Positions 1-8,691 of a stretch of 64,000 nucleotides of DNA are shown one piece after another; the first letter of the stretch is position 1, and each line of letters begins with the position of its first letter. The stretch comes from Dryocola sp031988645 (lineage in GTDB: Bacteria; Pseudomonadota; Gammaproteobacteria; Enterobacterales; Enterobacteriaceae): the NCBI RefSeq assembly GCF_051307045.1, contig NZ_CP150452.1:1550001-1614000 (forward strand). Reading direction: 5' to 3'. Both the position numbers and the translations under genes were made by a program. The notes under the pieces were generated by a model, which worked only from the letters and a program-made list of their open reading frames with translations, was not told the DNA's origin and ran no database searches.

Positions 1-162
1 AGAATGGGCGCGCTGATGAACATCTATCCGGCGATTGGCGCATTGATGTTCGCTTTAGTGGTAATTTTGACAATGTTTGCTGCGATGACCTTTGACCCTC
101 GCTTGTCCTGGGATCGCGCACCAGATTCAACTCATGAGGAGTCGTCTGAGGATGGAAAATAA
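1..162 (+). CDS. pqiA: PqiA, intermembrane lipid transport subunit (3' end only)
   Basis: Only the last 53 codons are in the window, in frame 1, ending with TAA at 160-162. They encode a hydrophobic segment (IGALMFALVVILTMFAAM) followed by a short hydrophilic tail with the FDPRLSWD signature typical of the PqiA C-terminus. PqiA is the inner-membrane partner of the PqiB MCE tunnel and PqiC. The stop codon overlaps the pqiB start by 11 nt, indicating translational coupling. Confidence 0.9.
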   Translation, partial: RMGALMNIYPAIGALMFALVVILTMFAAMTFDPRLSWDRAPDSTHEESSEDGK

Positions 163-1792
163 AAGCGGGGAAGCAAAAGTACAGAAGGTGAAAAACTGGT
201 CCCCGGTGTGGATTTTCCCTATCGTCACCGCGCTGATTGGCGCCTGGATCCTGTTTTATCATTACAGCCATCAGGGGCCGGAAGTGACCCTGATCACCAC
301 CAATGCCGAGGGCATCGAAGGCGGTAAAACCACCATCAAGAGCCGCAGCGTTGACGTCGGCGTGGTGGAAAGCGCCGTGCTTTCCGACGATCTGCATCAT
401 GTAGAAATCACCGCTCGTTTGAATGCGGGCATGGAAAAGCTGCTGCATAAAGATTCGGTATTCTGGGTTGTTAAGCCGCAGGTGGGCCGCGGCGGCGTTT
501 CCGGACTGAGCACGCTGCTTTCCGGCGCCTATATCGAGCTGCAGCCGGGAACCAAAGGGCCAAAACCCGAGCGCTATGATTTACTCGACTCTCCGCCTCT
601 GGCCTCGCCGGATGCGAAGGGGATTCGGATTACCCTCGACAGCGATAAAGCAGGGCAGCTCACCCCGGGCGACCCGGTCCTGTTCCGCGGCTATCGTGTA
701 GGGTCGGTGGAAACCAGCACTTTTGATGCTGCTAAGCGCAGCATCAGCTATCAGCTGTTTATCAGCGCGCCTAACGACAGGCTGGTGACCAGCAACGTGC
801 GCTTCTGGAAAGACAGCGGCATCGCCGTGGATATGTCTTCGCAGGGCATGCGTGTCGAAATGGGTTCGCTGGCGACGCTCTTTAGCGGCGGCGTTAGCTT
901 TGACGTGCCCGAAGGATGGGAGCTGGGCGAGCCTGCGCAGCCGGGCGCGGATTATAAGCTCTTTGACGATCAGCGAAGCATTCAGGATTCACTGTATACC
1001 CAGCACATCGATTATCTGGTGTTCTTCAAAGATTCCATCCGCGGCCTGCAGCCGGGCGCGCCTGTAGAATTCCGCGGTATCCGCCTGGGGACGGTCGCTC
1101 AGGTTCCGTTCTTTACGCCGGGAATGCGGCAGGCTTTGAACGATGATTTCCGTATTCCGATTCTGATTCGCATCGAGCCTGAACGCCTGAAGAACGTTAT
1201 CGGCGGCGATAACGACATCAAGGCAAACATCGCCGACTTCCTTAAACGCGGCCTGCGCGCTTCGCTGAAGAACGGCAACCTGCTGACCGGGGCGCTCTAT
1301 ATCGACCTCGACTTCTATCCGAAGGCGGAACCGATGACGGGCATGAGGAGCTTTAGCGGTTATCCAATCATTCCTGCGATGAGCGGCGGGCTTGCGCAAA
1401 TCCAGCAGCGCCTGCTGGACACGCTCGATAAGATTAATAATCTGCCGCTTAACCCGATGATTGAGCAGACCACCAAATCGCTTGCTGAAAGCCAGCGCAC
1501 CATGCAGCGCCTGCAGCAGACGATTGACAGCCTGAACAAGTTAATGAACAACGAGTCCACGCAGTCGCTGCCGGCCAACATGCAGTCGACGCTGCGCGAG
1601 CTGAACCGCAGCATGCAGGGCTTCCAGCCGGGGTCTGCGGCCTATAACAAGATGGTGGCGGATATGCAGCGCCTCGATCAGGTTCTGCGCGAGCTTCAGC
1701 CGGTGTTGCGTACCCTGAACGATAAGAGCAATTCGCTGATCTTTGAGGCGAAGGATAAAAAGGATCCCCAGCCGAAGAGGGCTAAAGAATGA
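152..1792 (+). CDS. pqiB: PqiB, MCE-domain intermembrane transport protein
   Basis: 546 aa, the E. coli length. The start chosen (MENKSGEAKVQ) gives this length; an upstream in-frame ATG at 92 would run through the pqiA coding end and is not used. A transmembrane anchor lies near residues 19-38 (WIFPIVTALIGAWILFYHY), followed by three MCE repeats with LxRGxRVGxV-type turns (LFRGYRVGSV, EFRGIRLGTV). A long coiled-coil-rich C-terminal helix (about 430-530) forms the needle that crosses the periplasm. PqiABC is known to move phospholipids between inner and outer membranes and is induced by SoxRS. It overlaps pqiA upstream and pqiC by 4 nt downstream. Confidence 0.97.
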   Translation: MENKSGEAKVQKVKNWSPVWIFPIVTALIGAWILFYHYSHQGPEVTLITTNAEGIEGGKTTIKSRSVDVGVVESAVLSDDLHHVEITARLNAGMEKLLHKDSVFWVVKPQVGRGGVSGLSTLLSGAYIELQPGTKGPKPERYDLLDSPPLASPDAKGIRITLDSDKAGQLTPGDPVLFRGYRVGSVETSTFDAAKRSISYQLFISAPNDRLVTSNVRFWKDSGIAVDMSSQGMRVEMGSLATLFSGGVSFDVPEGWELGEPAQPGADYKLFDDQRSIQDSLYTQHIDYLVFFKDSIRGLQPGAPVEFRGIRLGTVAQVPFFTPGMRQALNDDFRIPILIRIEPERLKNVIGGDNDIKANIADFLKRGLRASLKNGNLLTGALYIDLDFYPKAEPMTGMRSFSGYPIIPAMSGGLAQIQQRLLDTLDKINNLPLNPMIEQTTKSLAESQRTMQRLQQTIDSLNKLMNNESTQSLPANMQSTLRELNRSMQGFQPGSAAYNKMVADMQRLDQVLRELQPVLRTLNDKSNSLIFEAKDKKDPQPKRAKE

Positions 1793-2355
1793 AAAAGTGG
1801 CTAACGGTTATCGCGATGCTGGCGCTGAGCGCCTGTAGCAGCAGCGACGATGGAAAAACGTATTACCAGCTGCCTCAAGGCTCCGCGCCCGCCATGCAGG
1901 CCGTGAGCCAGCCTGGCACCCATCTTTTATGGGTAGAGCAGGTTGCGGTGCCTGACTACCTCGCCGGCAACGGCGTGGTTTATCAGACCAGCGACGTGCA
2001 GTTCGTGATTGCAACCAGCAATTTATGGGCGAGCCCGCTGGATCAGCAGCTGCGTAATACCCTGGTAAGCAATCTCAGCAGCGCTCTGCCCGGCTGGGTG
2101 GTCGCCTCTCAGCCGCTGGGCAACGATCAGGATATTCTGAATGTGAACGTGACGGGATTCCACGGCCGCTACGACGGCAAAGTGATTGTCAGCGGCGAAT
2201 GGCTGCTCAATCATCAGGGGCAGCTGATCAAGCGCCCGTTCCATCTTGAGCTGAAGCAGAATGACGATGGTTACGACGCGATGGTCAAAACCCTGGCCCA
2301 GGCCTGGCAGCAGGAGGCACAGAGCATTGCAGGCCAGTTAACCCGGCTGAATTAA
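1789..2355 (+). CDS. pqiC: PqiC outer-membrane lipoprotein
   Basis: 188 aa. The N-terminus MKKWLTVIAMLALSAC is a lipoprotein signal peptide with lipobox LSAC, giving Cys16 as the lipidated residue. The rest is an ABC-type transport auxiliary fold (DUF330) expected to form the outer-membrane ring that docks the PqiB needle. The ATG overlaps the pqiB stop (ATGA), so it is the last gene of pqiABC. A rho-independent terminator follows directly. Confidence 0.95.
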   Translation: MKKWLTVIAMLALSACSSSDDGKTYYQLPQGSAPAMQAVSQPGTHLLWVEQVAVPDYLAGNGVVYQTSDVQFVIATSNLWASPLDQQLRNTLVSNLSSALPGWVVASQPLGNDQDILNVNVTGFHGRYDGKVIVSGEWLLNHQGQLIKRPFHLELKQNDDGYDAMVKTLAQAWQQEAQSIAGQLTRLN

Positions 2356-2371
2356 CCTCGCTTTGGCGTAC

Positions 2372-2422
2372 AAAAAAGCTGCGTTCTTCGTCTTAACCGC
2401 GAAGCGCAGCTTTTCTTTTTTC
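2372..2422 (+). terminator. Terminator after pqiABC
   Basis: An inverted repeat AAAAGCTGCG...CGCAGCTTTT with inner TTCTTCG/CGAAG pairing is followed by a T-rich tract (TTTTCTTTTTT). It ends the pqi operon. The 200 nt from here to rmf hold the rmf promoter region; I see no other gene there. Confidence 0.85.
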
Positions 2423-2624
2423 AGGGCTTCATTACTTGTGCGACATCACAGTTTTTGTACAAATGATATCCCGTGTAGCTCACATTTATGACACTGGCGT
2501 GAATTTTGCGCATTGACGAGGCGCTCATTTCCGGGTATTCGTTAGATGTGGTTGCACATTTTGTAATCACTGTTTTCTTTCCACCAGATCCATTTGTTAG
2601 ATCAAGAAATGAGGGAAACGAGGC

Positions 2625-2792
2625 ATGAAGAGACAAAAACGAGATCGCCTGGAACGGGCTCATCACCGTGGTTATCAAGCAGGTATCACCGGACGCTCCA
2701 AAGAGATGTGTCCTTATCAGGCACTGAATCAGAGGTCGTACTGGATGGGAGGCTGGCGAGAAGCCATGGAAGACAGGGCGGTTACCGCGTAA
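2625..2792 (+). CDS. rmf: Ribosome modulation factor RMF
   Basis: A 55-aa ORF starting MKRQKRDRLERAHHRGYQAG and ending DRAVTA, with the RMF hallmarks: a basic N-terminus, GITGRSKEMCPY and a WMGGWREA motif. RMF binds the 30S near the anti-Shine-Dalgarno region in stationary phase and dimerises 70S ribosomes into hibernating 100S particles. The start has a GAGG ribosome binding site 4 nt upstream. Transcription of rmf is known to be stringent/ppGpp and growth-phase dependent. A longer overlapping frame at 2594-2812 is spurious. Confidence 0.96.
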   Translation: MKRQKRDRLERAHHRGYQAGITGRSKEMCPYQALNQRSYWMGGWREAMEDRAVTA

Positions 2793-2814
2793 TCACTGTC
2801 TCTTTAAGTTGAAA

Positions 2815-2839
2815 GAAACCTCCGCCGCGCGGAGGTTTC
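2815..2839. terminator. Bidirectional terminator between rmf and fabA
   Basis: An 11-bp perfect stem GAAACCTCCGC/GCGGAGGTTTC with loop CGC lies between the converging rmf and fabA genes. Confidence 0.8.
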
Positions 2840-2852
2840 GCGTTTCAGAGGA

Positions 2853-3371
2853 TTAGAAAGCGGAAGTGTCTTTGAACAAACCTACTTTCAGATCGGTTGC
2901 GGTGTAAATCAAACGGCCGTCAACCAGCACTTCACCATCGGCAAGGCCCATGATCAGGCGACGGTTCACAATGCGTTTGAAGTGAATGCGGTAGGTGACC
3001 TTTTTCGCGGACGGCAGAACCTGGCCGGTGAATTTAACCTCACCCACGCCGAGCGCGCGGCCTTTGCCTTCGCCGCCCAGCCAGCCGAGATAGAAGCCTA
3101 CCAGTTGCCACATCGCATCCAGGCCCAGACAGCCGGGCATGACAGGATCGCCGATGAAGTGGCAAGCAAAGAACCACAGATCGGGATTGATATCTAATTC
3201 TGCTTCAACGTAACCTTTATCGAAGTTGCCGCCGTCTTCGGTCATTTTGACCACGCGGTCCATCATCAGCATGGAAGGCGCGGGTAACTGCGGGCCTTCA
3301 GCGCCAAACAGTTCGCCACGACCAGAGGCAAGAAGATCTTCTTTTGTATAGGATTCGCGTTTATCTACCAT
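2853..3371 (-). CDS. fabA: FabA, 3-hydroxydecanoyl-ACP dehydratase/isomerase
   Basis: 172 aa, full length. FabA dehydrates 3-hydroxyacyl-ACP and isomerises trans-2- to cis-3-decenoyl-ACP, the committed step of anaerobic unsaturated fatty acid synthesis in the cytosol. The hot-dog fold is recognisable, with the catalytic His in FACHFIGDPVMPGC (His71 counting Met) and Asp85 in GLDAMWQ. It lies downstream of lonH in the same orientation with a 68-nt gap, as in E. coli, where FadR activates and FabR represses it. I could not define those operators confidently here. Confidence 0.97.
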   Translation of the reverse strand: MVDKRESYTKEDLLASGRGELFGAEGPQLPAPSMLMMDRVVKMTEDGGNFDKGYVEAELDINPDLWFFACHFIGDPVMPGCLGLDAMWQLVGFYLGWLGGEGKGRALGVGEVKFTGQVLPSAKKVTYRIHFKRIVNRRLIMGLADGEVLVDGRLIYTATDLKVGLFKDTSAF

Positions 3372-3439
3372 GTCTACAGTAAGCCTTTTTATAATGAAGC
3401 ACGCAGGTTAGCTAACACGTGTACGCTCAACAAGTCCGA

Positions 3440-5194
3440 TCAGTTGTGGTTGAACCAGTTGAGCCAGCGCAGCGGCCACGGATAGCGGTGCCGAATGTCC
3501 TGTGCGCTGGCCTGAGCGATTCGCTCCTGCACCACGCGCATCAGGGTATTTTGCCCTTCGCCATCCCATGGCAGGTTTGTTAATAAGGGTAGCGCATCAG
3601 CCACTTCGTCAATGGCCCAGATGGAGAATTGACCCTGTTCAACCGCGTTTAAAACGTCCTGGTGCAGACACAGGTGACGAATATTGGCAGCGGGAATGAT
3701 GACGCCCTGCTGGCCGGTTAATTCGCGCTGCTGGCAAATCCTGAAGAAACCTTCAATTTTCTCATTCAGCCCGCCCACGGGCTGCACCCGACCAAACTGG
3801 TCGACGGAGCCGGTCACCGCGATATGCTGGTAAATAGGAACGTTTGCAAGGGCGCTTATCAATGCGCACAGCTCGGCCATAGAGGCGCTGTCGCCATCCA
3901 CTTCGCTGTACGATTGTTCAAAGGTTATCGAGGCTGAGAAAGGAATTTGCTGTTCAAGCTGAAGCTCGGACATCAAAAACGCCTGCATAATCATCATGCC
4001 CTTGGCGTGAATATTGCCGCCCAGCTCCGCTTTACGCTCAACGTCGGTAAACTCGCCGTCGCCGACATGCACCACGCAGCTGATGCGCGAAGGTTCACCA
4101 AAGGCGCGCGGATGGCCGGGGAATTCAATAACCGACAGCGCGTTGATTTGCCCGACCATCTCGCCTTCGGTTTCAATCAGGATCTGCTCAAGCAGGATTT
4201 CATCCTGCATGCGTTCAGCAAGGAAGCCTTCGCGCCACTCGCGCTGTATCAGCATCTGTGAAAGCTGCTCGCCGCTGAAGGTCTCTTCCTCAGTAAAGGC
4301 GGCGACTTCACGCAGCTGGCGGGTTAACCATAGCGGACACAGCGGCAGGGTTTCCTGATCGCCCGTGTAGCGAACGGCTTCCCGCATCAGAACCGGCCAG
4401 GCATCCTGCGCCGGGGAAGGCAGATTCTTCGCTTTCGCCACGGCATGAATCCACTGGCACCACAGAGCCATGTCATCAGCAGAGGCAATCTGAACGTTTT
4501 CTTCAAATTCGCTGTAGATGGCCTGCGAGGCCAGCTCGGGCTCCATATCCTGGAAGTCCGCCAGCGACTCACGCTCGCCAACCAGAATCAGCTTTACGTT
4601 CAGCGGCAGGGAAGGAATGCTCACCGGCAGCGGGCGAGACTCATCAGGTGAAATCCAGTCAAAACGTCCCTGGGTCACCATCTGCTTCAGACGTAGCCAC
4701 AGCAGGGGCTGAGCCAGCACGCTTCGCAAAGAGAGCACCAGCACGCCGCCGTTTGCCCGGTGTATTGCACCAGGCGTCAGGCTGATTTCGCCTGCGAACT
4801 GGCGTACACAGCCAAACAGCTGTTCGGTTTCGACCCAGTCAGCAACGATGACCTCACCCTTGCCCGTAAAAGAGCCATCGCTTTCTTCGGCAGGGCGCAG
4901 CGTTACCCGATTGCCTTCGATAAGGTAATGCCCGCCGGCCAGCGTTTCGGCTGGCTGCCACACTTCGTCGGCGGCAGCGGCTATTAAATTAAGGTATTCG
5001 GTCTCTTCAGCGGCTTTTACCAGCATCAGGTCGGCCGAGGCTACCGGTTGGCTCAGTTGTTCCAGCCCGTAGAACAGGCGTGACTGGACGGCAGAGAAGG
5101 GCGCAGAGTCGGTGTCATAAGGCTGCGCAAAAATTTCCTGATAACTCTCGGTATCCGGAACCAGGGCACGCCATTCAAGTCGATTAGTCGTCAA
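3440..5194 (-). CDS. ycbZ: LonH/YcbZ, Lon-like protease homologue
   Basis: 584 aa (E. coli YcbZ 586). The C-terminal third is a Lon-type Ser/Lys peptidase domain with the catalytic Ser in EVDGDSAS (around residue 435) and Lys in GGLNEKIEGFF (around 480). The N-terminal part resembles a degenerate Lon-like AAA region without a clear Walker A, as in the LonC/LonH group. Substrates are unknown. It is divergent from matP across a 175-nt spacer that must hold both promoters. Confidence 0.92.
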   Translation of the reverse strand: MTTNRLEWRALVPDTESYQEIFAQPYDTDSAPFSAVQSRLFYGLEQLSQPVASADLMLVKAAEETEYLNLIAAAADEVWQPAETLAGGHYLIEGNRVTLRPAEESDGSFTGKGEVIVADWVETEQLFGCVRQFAGEISLTPGAIHRANGGVLVLSLRSVLAQPLLWLRLKQMVTQGRFDWISPDESRPLPVSIPSLPLNVKLILVGERESLADFQDMEPELASQAIYSEFEENVQIASADDMALWCQWIHAVAKAKNLPSPAQDAWPVLMREAVRYTGDQETLPLCPLWLTRQLREVAAFTEEETFSGEQLSQMLIQREWREGFLAERMQDEILLEQILIETEGEMVGQINALSVIEFPGHPRAFGEPSRISCVVHVGDGEFTDVERKAELGGNIHAKGMMIMQAFLMSELQLEQQIPFSASITFEQSYSEVDGDSASMAELCALISALANVPIYQHIAVTGSVDQFGRVQPVGGLNEKIEGFFRICQQRELTGQQGVIIPAANIRHLCLHQDVLNAVEQGQFSIWAIDEVADALPLLTNLPWDGEGQNTLMRVVQERIAQASAQDIRHRYPWPLRWLNWFNHN

Positions 5195-5369
5195 AGTCGC
5201 TATTTATTAATCAGATGTCAAAGGCGCGATTATACAAGAATAGGCCGGGCAGCACACGGTTAATGCTCGATAACAAGTTTATCCCGCTCACAGCTTTAAT
5301 TTTTCAGATGAGCGAAAGCGGTAAAAACTGTTATCCTGAACAAAGTTACACGGTCACACTGGGATCGCG

Positions 5370-5822
5370 ATGAAATATCAACAGTTAGAAAATCTCGAGA
5401 GCGGCTGGAAGTGGAAGTATCTGGTGAAAAAACACCGTGAAGGCGAGCTGATTACCAGATATATCGAAGCCAGCGCGGCGAAAGAGGCGGTAGATGCGCT
5501 GCTGAGCCTGGAAAACGAACCTGTACAGGTGTCGGGCTGGATTGAGCAGCATATGAACCCGGTGCTTCATAATCGCATGAAGCAAACTATACGTGCCCGC
5601 CGTAAACGCCATTTTAATGCGGAACATCAGCATACCCGCAAGAAATCAATCGATCTGGAATACCTGGTCTGGCAAAGGCTGGCGGGGCTTGCCCAGCGTC
5701 GCGGCTGTACCCTTTCAGAAACCATAGTGCAGCTGATTGAAGATGCCGAGCGTAAAGAAAAATACGCCAGCCAGATGTCGAACCTTAAGCAGGATCTGCA
5801 GGCCTTGCTGGGCAAGGAGTAA
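5370..5822 (+). CDS. matP: MatP, Ter macrodomain organiser
   Basis: 150 aa, identical in length to E. coli MatP. A helical N-terminal domain is followed by a C-terminal ribbon-helix-helix (KKSIDLEYLVWQRLAGLAQRRGCTLSETI) and a terminal coiled coil that tetramerises to bridge matS sites. It condenses the terminus region and links it to the divisome through ZapB. Ends next to the terminator shared with convergent ompA. Confidence 0.95.
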   Translation: MKYQQLENLESGWKWKYLVKKHREGELITRYIEASAAKEAVDALLSLENEPVQVSGWIEQHMNPVLHNRMKQTIRARRKRHFNAEHQHTRKKSIDLEYLVWQRLAGLAQRRGCTLSETIVQLIEDAERKEKYASQMSNLKQDLQALLGKE

Positions 5823-5866
5823 ATGTCCCTGCATGACGGTCACGATTTTTGCTTTTTTTAGACAAT

Positions 5867-5895
5867 AAAAAACCCCGCCGAAGCGGGGTTTTTTT
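5867..5895. terminator. matP/ompA bidirectional terminator
   Basis: Stem AAAAAACCCCGC-CGAA-GCGGGGTTTTTT with A- and T-tracts on both sides lies between the convergent genes. Strong GC stem plus U tract on both strands. Confidence 0.92.
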
Positions 5896-5906
5896 ATAAC
5901 GGTAAC

Positions 5907-6989
5907 TTATGCCGCAGGCTGAGTTACAACGTCTTTGATACCTTTAACTTCGATCTCTACGCGACGATCTGGAGCCAGGCAATCAATCAGTTTAGCTTTA
6001 GGAGCTACGTTATCACAGGTGTTGCCAGTGACCGGGTTAGATTCGCCCATACCGCGTGGGGAGATCTTGTTAGCCGGGATACCTTTAGAAACCAGGTAAT
6101 CAACAACAGACTGTGCGCGTTTTTCAGACAGTTTCTGGTTGTACTGGTCGGAACCGATACGGTCGGTGAAGCCCAGAACGACAACAGAACCATCTTTCGG
6201 ATCCAGGTTGCTCAGCTGGGTGTACAGCTGATCCAGTGCCTGCTGACCTTCCGGTTTCAGAGTAGATTTGTTGAAGTTGAACAGTACGTCAGACTTCAGA
6301 GTGAAGTGCTTGGTCTGTACTTCTGGTGCTGGAGCCGGAGCCGGAGCTACAACTGGAGCTGGCGCTTCGGACTGGCCGAAACGGTAAGAAACACCCAGGC
6401 TCAGCATGCCGTTGTCTGGACGAGTACCAACGGTTTCAGCATCACCGATGTTGTTAACCCACTGGTATTCCAGACGGGTAGCGATGTCGCGGGTAACTGC
6501 CCACTCAACGCCGCCTGCGAATACTGGAGAAACGCCAGTGTCGTGGTCTTTCAGACGACCGCCAGCACCGTTGTCATAAGCTGCTTTGGAGTCTGCACGC
6601 CAAACCATACCACCCAGACGAGTGTAAACGTCCAGATCGTCAGCTACTGGGTAGCTCAGTTTGGTGGTCAGCTGAACGCCTTGAGCTTTGAATGCGCCGT
6701 TGTTTGTGTCGCCTTTGTAAGGCATACGACCTAACCAGTCGTAACCCATTTCAAAACCAACGTACGGGTTAACCTGATAACCACCGAAGGCACCTGCGCC
6801 CAGCTGGCTTTCGTGGGTAGGGCCATTGCCGATACCGCCGTCGTAACCGTTACCGTAGAAACCAGTATCATGGAACTGAGACCAGCCCAGTTTACCACCG
6901 GCATACCAGGTATTATCTTTCGGTGCGGCCTGCGCTACGGTAGCGAAGCCAGCCAGTGCCACTGCAATCGCGATAGCTGTCTTTTTCAT
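5907..6989 (-). CDS. ompA: Outer membrane protein A
   Basis: 360 aa from the MKKTAIAIAVALAGFATVAQA start; the signal peptide cleaves before APKDNTWY. The classical GAGGCGCAAAAA site precedes this ATG, so an ATG 33 nt upstream is ignored. An eight-stranded barrel occupies about residues 22-192 with variable loops (GYDGGIGNGPTHES, AAYDNGAGGRLKDH). A Pro/Ala hinge (APAPVVAPAPAPAPEV) leads to the periplasmic OmpA-like domain with the peptidoglycan-binding region GFTDRIGSDQYNQKLSEKRA. It is a structural porin linking outer membrane and cell wall. Codon use is strongly biased, as expected for a very abundant protein. Confidence 0.98.
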   Translation of the reverse strand: MKKTAIAIAVALAGFATVAQAAPKDNTWYAGGKLGWSQFHDTGFYGNGYDGGIGNGPTHESQLGAGAFGGYQVNPYVGFEMGYDWLGRMPYKGDTNNGAFKAQGVQLTTKLSYPVADDLDVYTRLGGMVWRADSKAAYDNGAGGRLKDHDTGVSPVFAGGVEWAVTRDIATRLEYQWVNNIGDAETVGTRPDNGMLSLGVSYRFGQSEAPAPVVAPAPAPAPEVQTKHFTLKSDVLFNFNKSTLKPEGQQALDQLYTQLSNLDPKDGSVVVLGFTDRIGSDQYNQKLSEKRAQSVVDYLVSKGIPANKISPRGMGESNPVTGNTCDNVAPKAKLIDCLAPDRRVEIEVKGIKDVVTQPAA

Positions 6990-7123
6990 TTTTTGCGCCT
7001 CATTATCATCCAAATAGGCCATGAGCCTTAAACATCGTCAAAGCCCAGGGTTAAATCCTTCGCCCGGGTTAACGCTCAATTGTTACTCTACCGATCAGTC
7101 GGTGTTATGAAGAGCAACCCTGG
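6990..7123 (-). promoter_or_regulatory. ompA long 5' untranslated leader
   Basis: The roughly 130 nt upstream of ompA resemble the E. coli ompA leader: the GCCAGGGTTGCTC start region, GGTAGAGTAA, GAAGGATTTAACC and GGATGATAATGAGGCGC. In E. coli this leader forms 5' stem-loops that make the mRNA unusually stable, and the RBS region is the target of the sRNA MicA. Promoter elements near TTTTCAACTACG and TAGACTTTAG lie just upstream on the minus strand. Boundaries are by analogy. Confidence 0.65.
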
Positions 7124-7347
7124 CGAGCTAAAGTCTACAACGTAGTTGAAAACTTACAAGTGTGAACTCTGTCAGGCATATGAAAAAAAACGACTTGCAT
7201 ACATATTTAGTAACAGATTCGGCTGTATTTCAACCACGCCGTTTCGCTCAGAATGGCGTCAGAAGCGGCTTGCGAGGGGGATTCGCGATAAATGACAAGG
7301 CGTTGTAAATTTCGAAGAAAAAATGCCAGGATTTATCTTAAATTTAC

Positions 7348-7857
7348 TTAATGATACAAACTAGAATGAATTTTTAGCCCTGTCCGTGGTCTGCAACCGG
7401 ATCCTGGCGCTCTGACCGGACGCATAATAAACCCGATCGCGTTGCCTTTTTCGGCTGCGTTTGACAGGCGAAAATACTCCTCATCGGTCATGTCTTCAGA
7501 TAACCAACCGATAACAACGCTGTAATTTCCTGTCTGCAATGCTTTTACCATAGCATCAACGGTAAAAAGTGGATCTAACTGGCTCACCTGCATCACTTTA
7601 GTGAGCGGCAACCCTGATGCCTGCACCCACTGGCGGCTTAATTTCTGCTGCGGGGTAAGCCATAGCTGCCAGCGAGACTGCTGACCAAGCTGTTGCAGCA
7701 AAGGCAGCAGCACTAGCTGCGTCATCCACGGCTGGTCTTCGCTGTAAACCACTTCACTGATCACGCCTGTGACATCGTTTCCTGCAAAGGTTTCCGCAGA
7801 AGTAAGCGCAACGGATGAACGGTTGGCAATAGGGGTACGATAGTTCGGTGTGTGCAT
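7348..7857 (-). CDS. sulA: SulA, SOS cell-division inhibitor
   Basis: 169 aa from MHTPNYRTP, the E. coli length; an upstream in-frame ATG would lie inside the LexA site region and is rejected. The core SEVVYSEDQP, LLPLLQQLGQQSRWQLWLTPQ and WVQASGLPLTKVMQ blocks are near identical to the family; the C-terminus GLKIHSSLYH is the Lon recognition tail. SulA binds FtsZ and blocks polymerisation during DNA damage. Preceded by a perfect SOS box. Confidence 0.96.
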   Translation of the reverse strand: MHTPNYRTPIANRSSVALTSAETFAGNDVTGVISEVVYSEDQPWMTQLVLLPLLQQLGQQSRWQLWLTPQQKLSRQWVQASGLPLTKVMQVSQLDPLFTVDAMVKALQTGNYSVVIGWLSEDMTDEEYFRLSNAAEKGNAIGFIMRPVRAPGSGCRPRTGLKIHSSLYH

Positions 7858-7878
7858 AGCGAGTCCCGCCTGATGGGT

Positions 7879-7898
7879 TACTGTATGTTTATACAGTA
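7879..7898 (-). promoter_or_regulatory. LexA (SOS) box of sulA
   Basis: TACTGTATGTTTATACAGTA contains CTGT-N8-ACAG with the extended TA...TA flanks. It is centred about 30 nt upstream of the sulA start, where it would overlap the promoter. Confidence 0.95.
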
Positions 7899-7980
7899 AT
7901 GCCTGTGCGAGCAAAGATCAATCTAAATTTCTGAAAGCAACTCGCAAATTTTTCACGTAATTCGCGGAATTATTAAATTG

Positions 7981-8032
7981 TGATTGCAGCCGGCAATCAG
8001 GTTACTTATTGTTCTGTTACCGGAACCGGTAA
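7981..8032 (+). other. Two hairpins in the sxy 5' region
   Basis: TGATTGC-AGCCG-GCAATCA (7981-7999) and TTACCGG-AA-CCGGTAA (8017-8032) are perfect inverted repeats ending 44 nt before the sxy ATG. They could be operators or RNA structures in the leader. Haemophilus sxy is known to be controlled by leader RNA folding; the role here is inference. Confidence 0.4.
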
Positions 8033-8076
8033 ATAATAAAGCCGGTGTTTAATTCATGATAATCAAGGACTTGTTC

Positions 8077-8691
8077 ATGAAATTTAAATCATATAACAGG
8101 ATTTATCAATCTAAGGAATACCTCGCTCCCCTGGGGGATATCCACTATCGATCGCAGTTCGGCGGCTATAGCCTGGCTATTGACGAGATAGTCTTCGCCA
8201 TGGTGGCGGAAGGAGAGCTCTACCTGCGTGCCTGCGAGGAAAGCGAAACGTATTTCGTCAATAAAGCCGCTCCGTCGCTTATTTTCAACAAGCGCGGAAG
8301 ACCCATCGTTCTTAACTACTATCAGGTAGATGAACAGCTCTGGCAGGATCGGGACAAGCTGCTGCAGCTTTCCTCCTGCGCGCTTATGAATGCCCGCCGT
8401 GAGAAATCCGTCCGCAAAACCCAAAGGCGGCTTAAGGATCTGCCCAATCTTTCGGTCAATCTTGAGATATGGCTGTGGGAGGCCGGCATTGCGGATTTAC
8501 GCACCCTGCAGGCTTACGGCGCCAGGCGTTCATGGATAAAACTGCGCGGTGTCAAAAAATTCGTCGGCGTGAAAATTCTCCTCGCCCTGGCCGGCGCTAT
8601 CTCAGGCATTCATGAAGCAGCGCTCCCGGCGGTGACGCGCCAGGAGCTGTTGGACTGGTATCAGCGCTATGAGCAGCGCCACAGGCGTTAA
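8077..8691 (+). CDS. sxy: Sxy/TfoX, competence regulator and CRP-S coactivator
   Basis: 204 aa from MKFKSYNRIYQSKEY, chosen over an ATG 21 nt upstream because AAGGA lies 7 nt before it and the E. coli protein begins MKSLSYKRIYKSQEY. An N-terminal TfoX domain (RSQFGGYSLAIDEIVFAMV, LYLRACEE, LNYYQVDE) is followed by the C-terminal helical TfoX_C domain (RLKDLPNLSVNLE, GIHEAALP). It works with CRP at CRP-S promoters of DNA-uptake genes. The stop overlaps the convergent yccS stop by 3 nt (TTA at 8688-8690, TAA at 8689-8691). Confidence 0.92.
   Translation: MKFKSYNRIYQSKEYLAPLGDIHYRSQFGGYSLAIDEIVFAMVAEGELYLRACEESETYFVNKAAPSLIFNKRGRPIVLNYYQVDEQLWQDRDKLLQLSSCALMNARREKSVRKTQRRLKDLPNLSVNLEIWLWEAGIADLRTLQAYGARRSWIKLRGVKKFVGVKILLALAGAISGIHEAALPAVTRQELLDWYQRYEQRHRR

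Noticed and set aside
2594..2812. 72-aa frame overlapping rmf
   Set aside because: The shorter frame at 2625-2792 encodes a clear RMF; the longer frame has no recognisable family.
6306..6734. 142-aa frame opposite ompA
   Set aside because: Antisense to a strongly codon-biased gene; low-complexity residues and no RBS.
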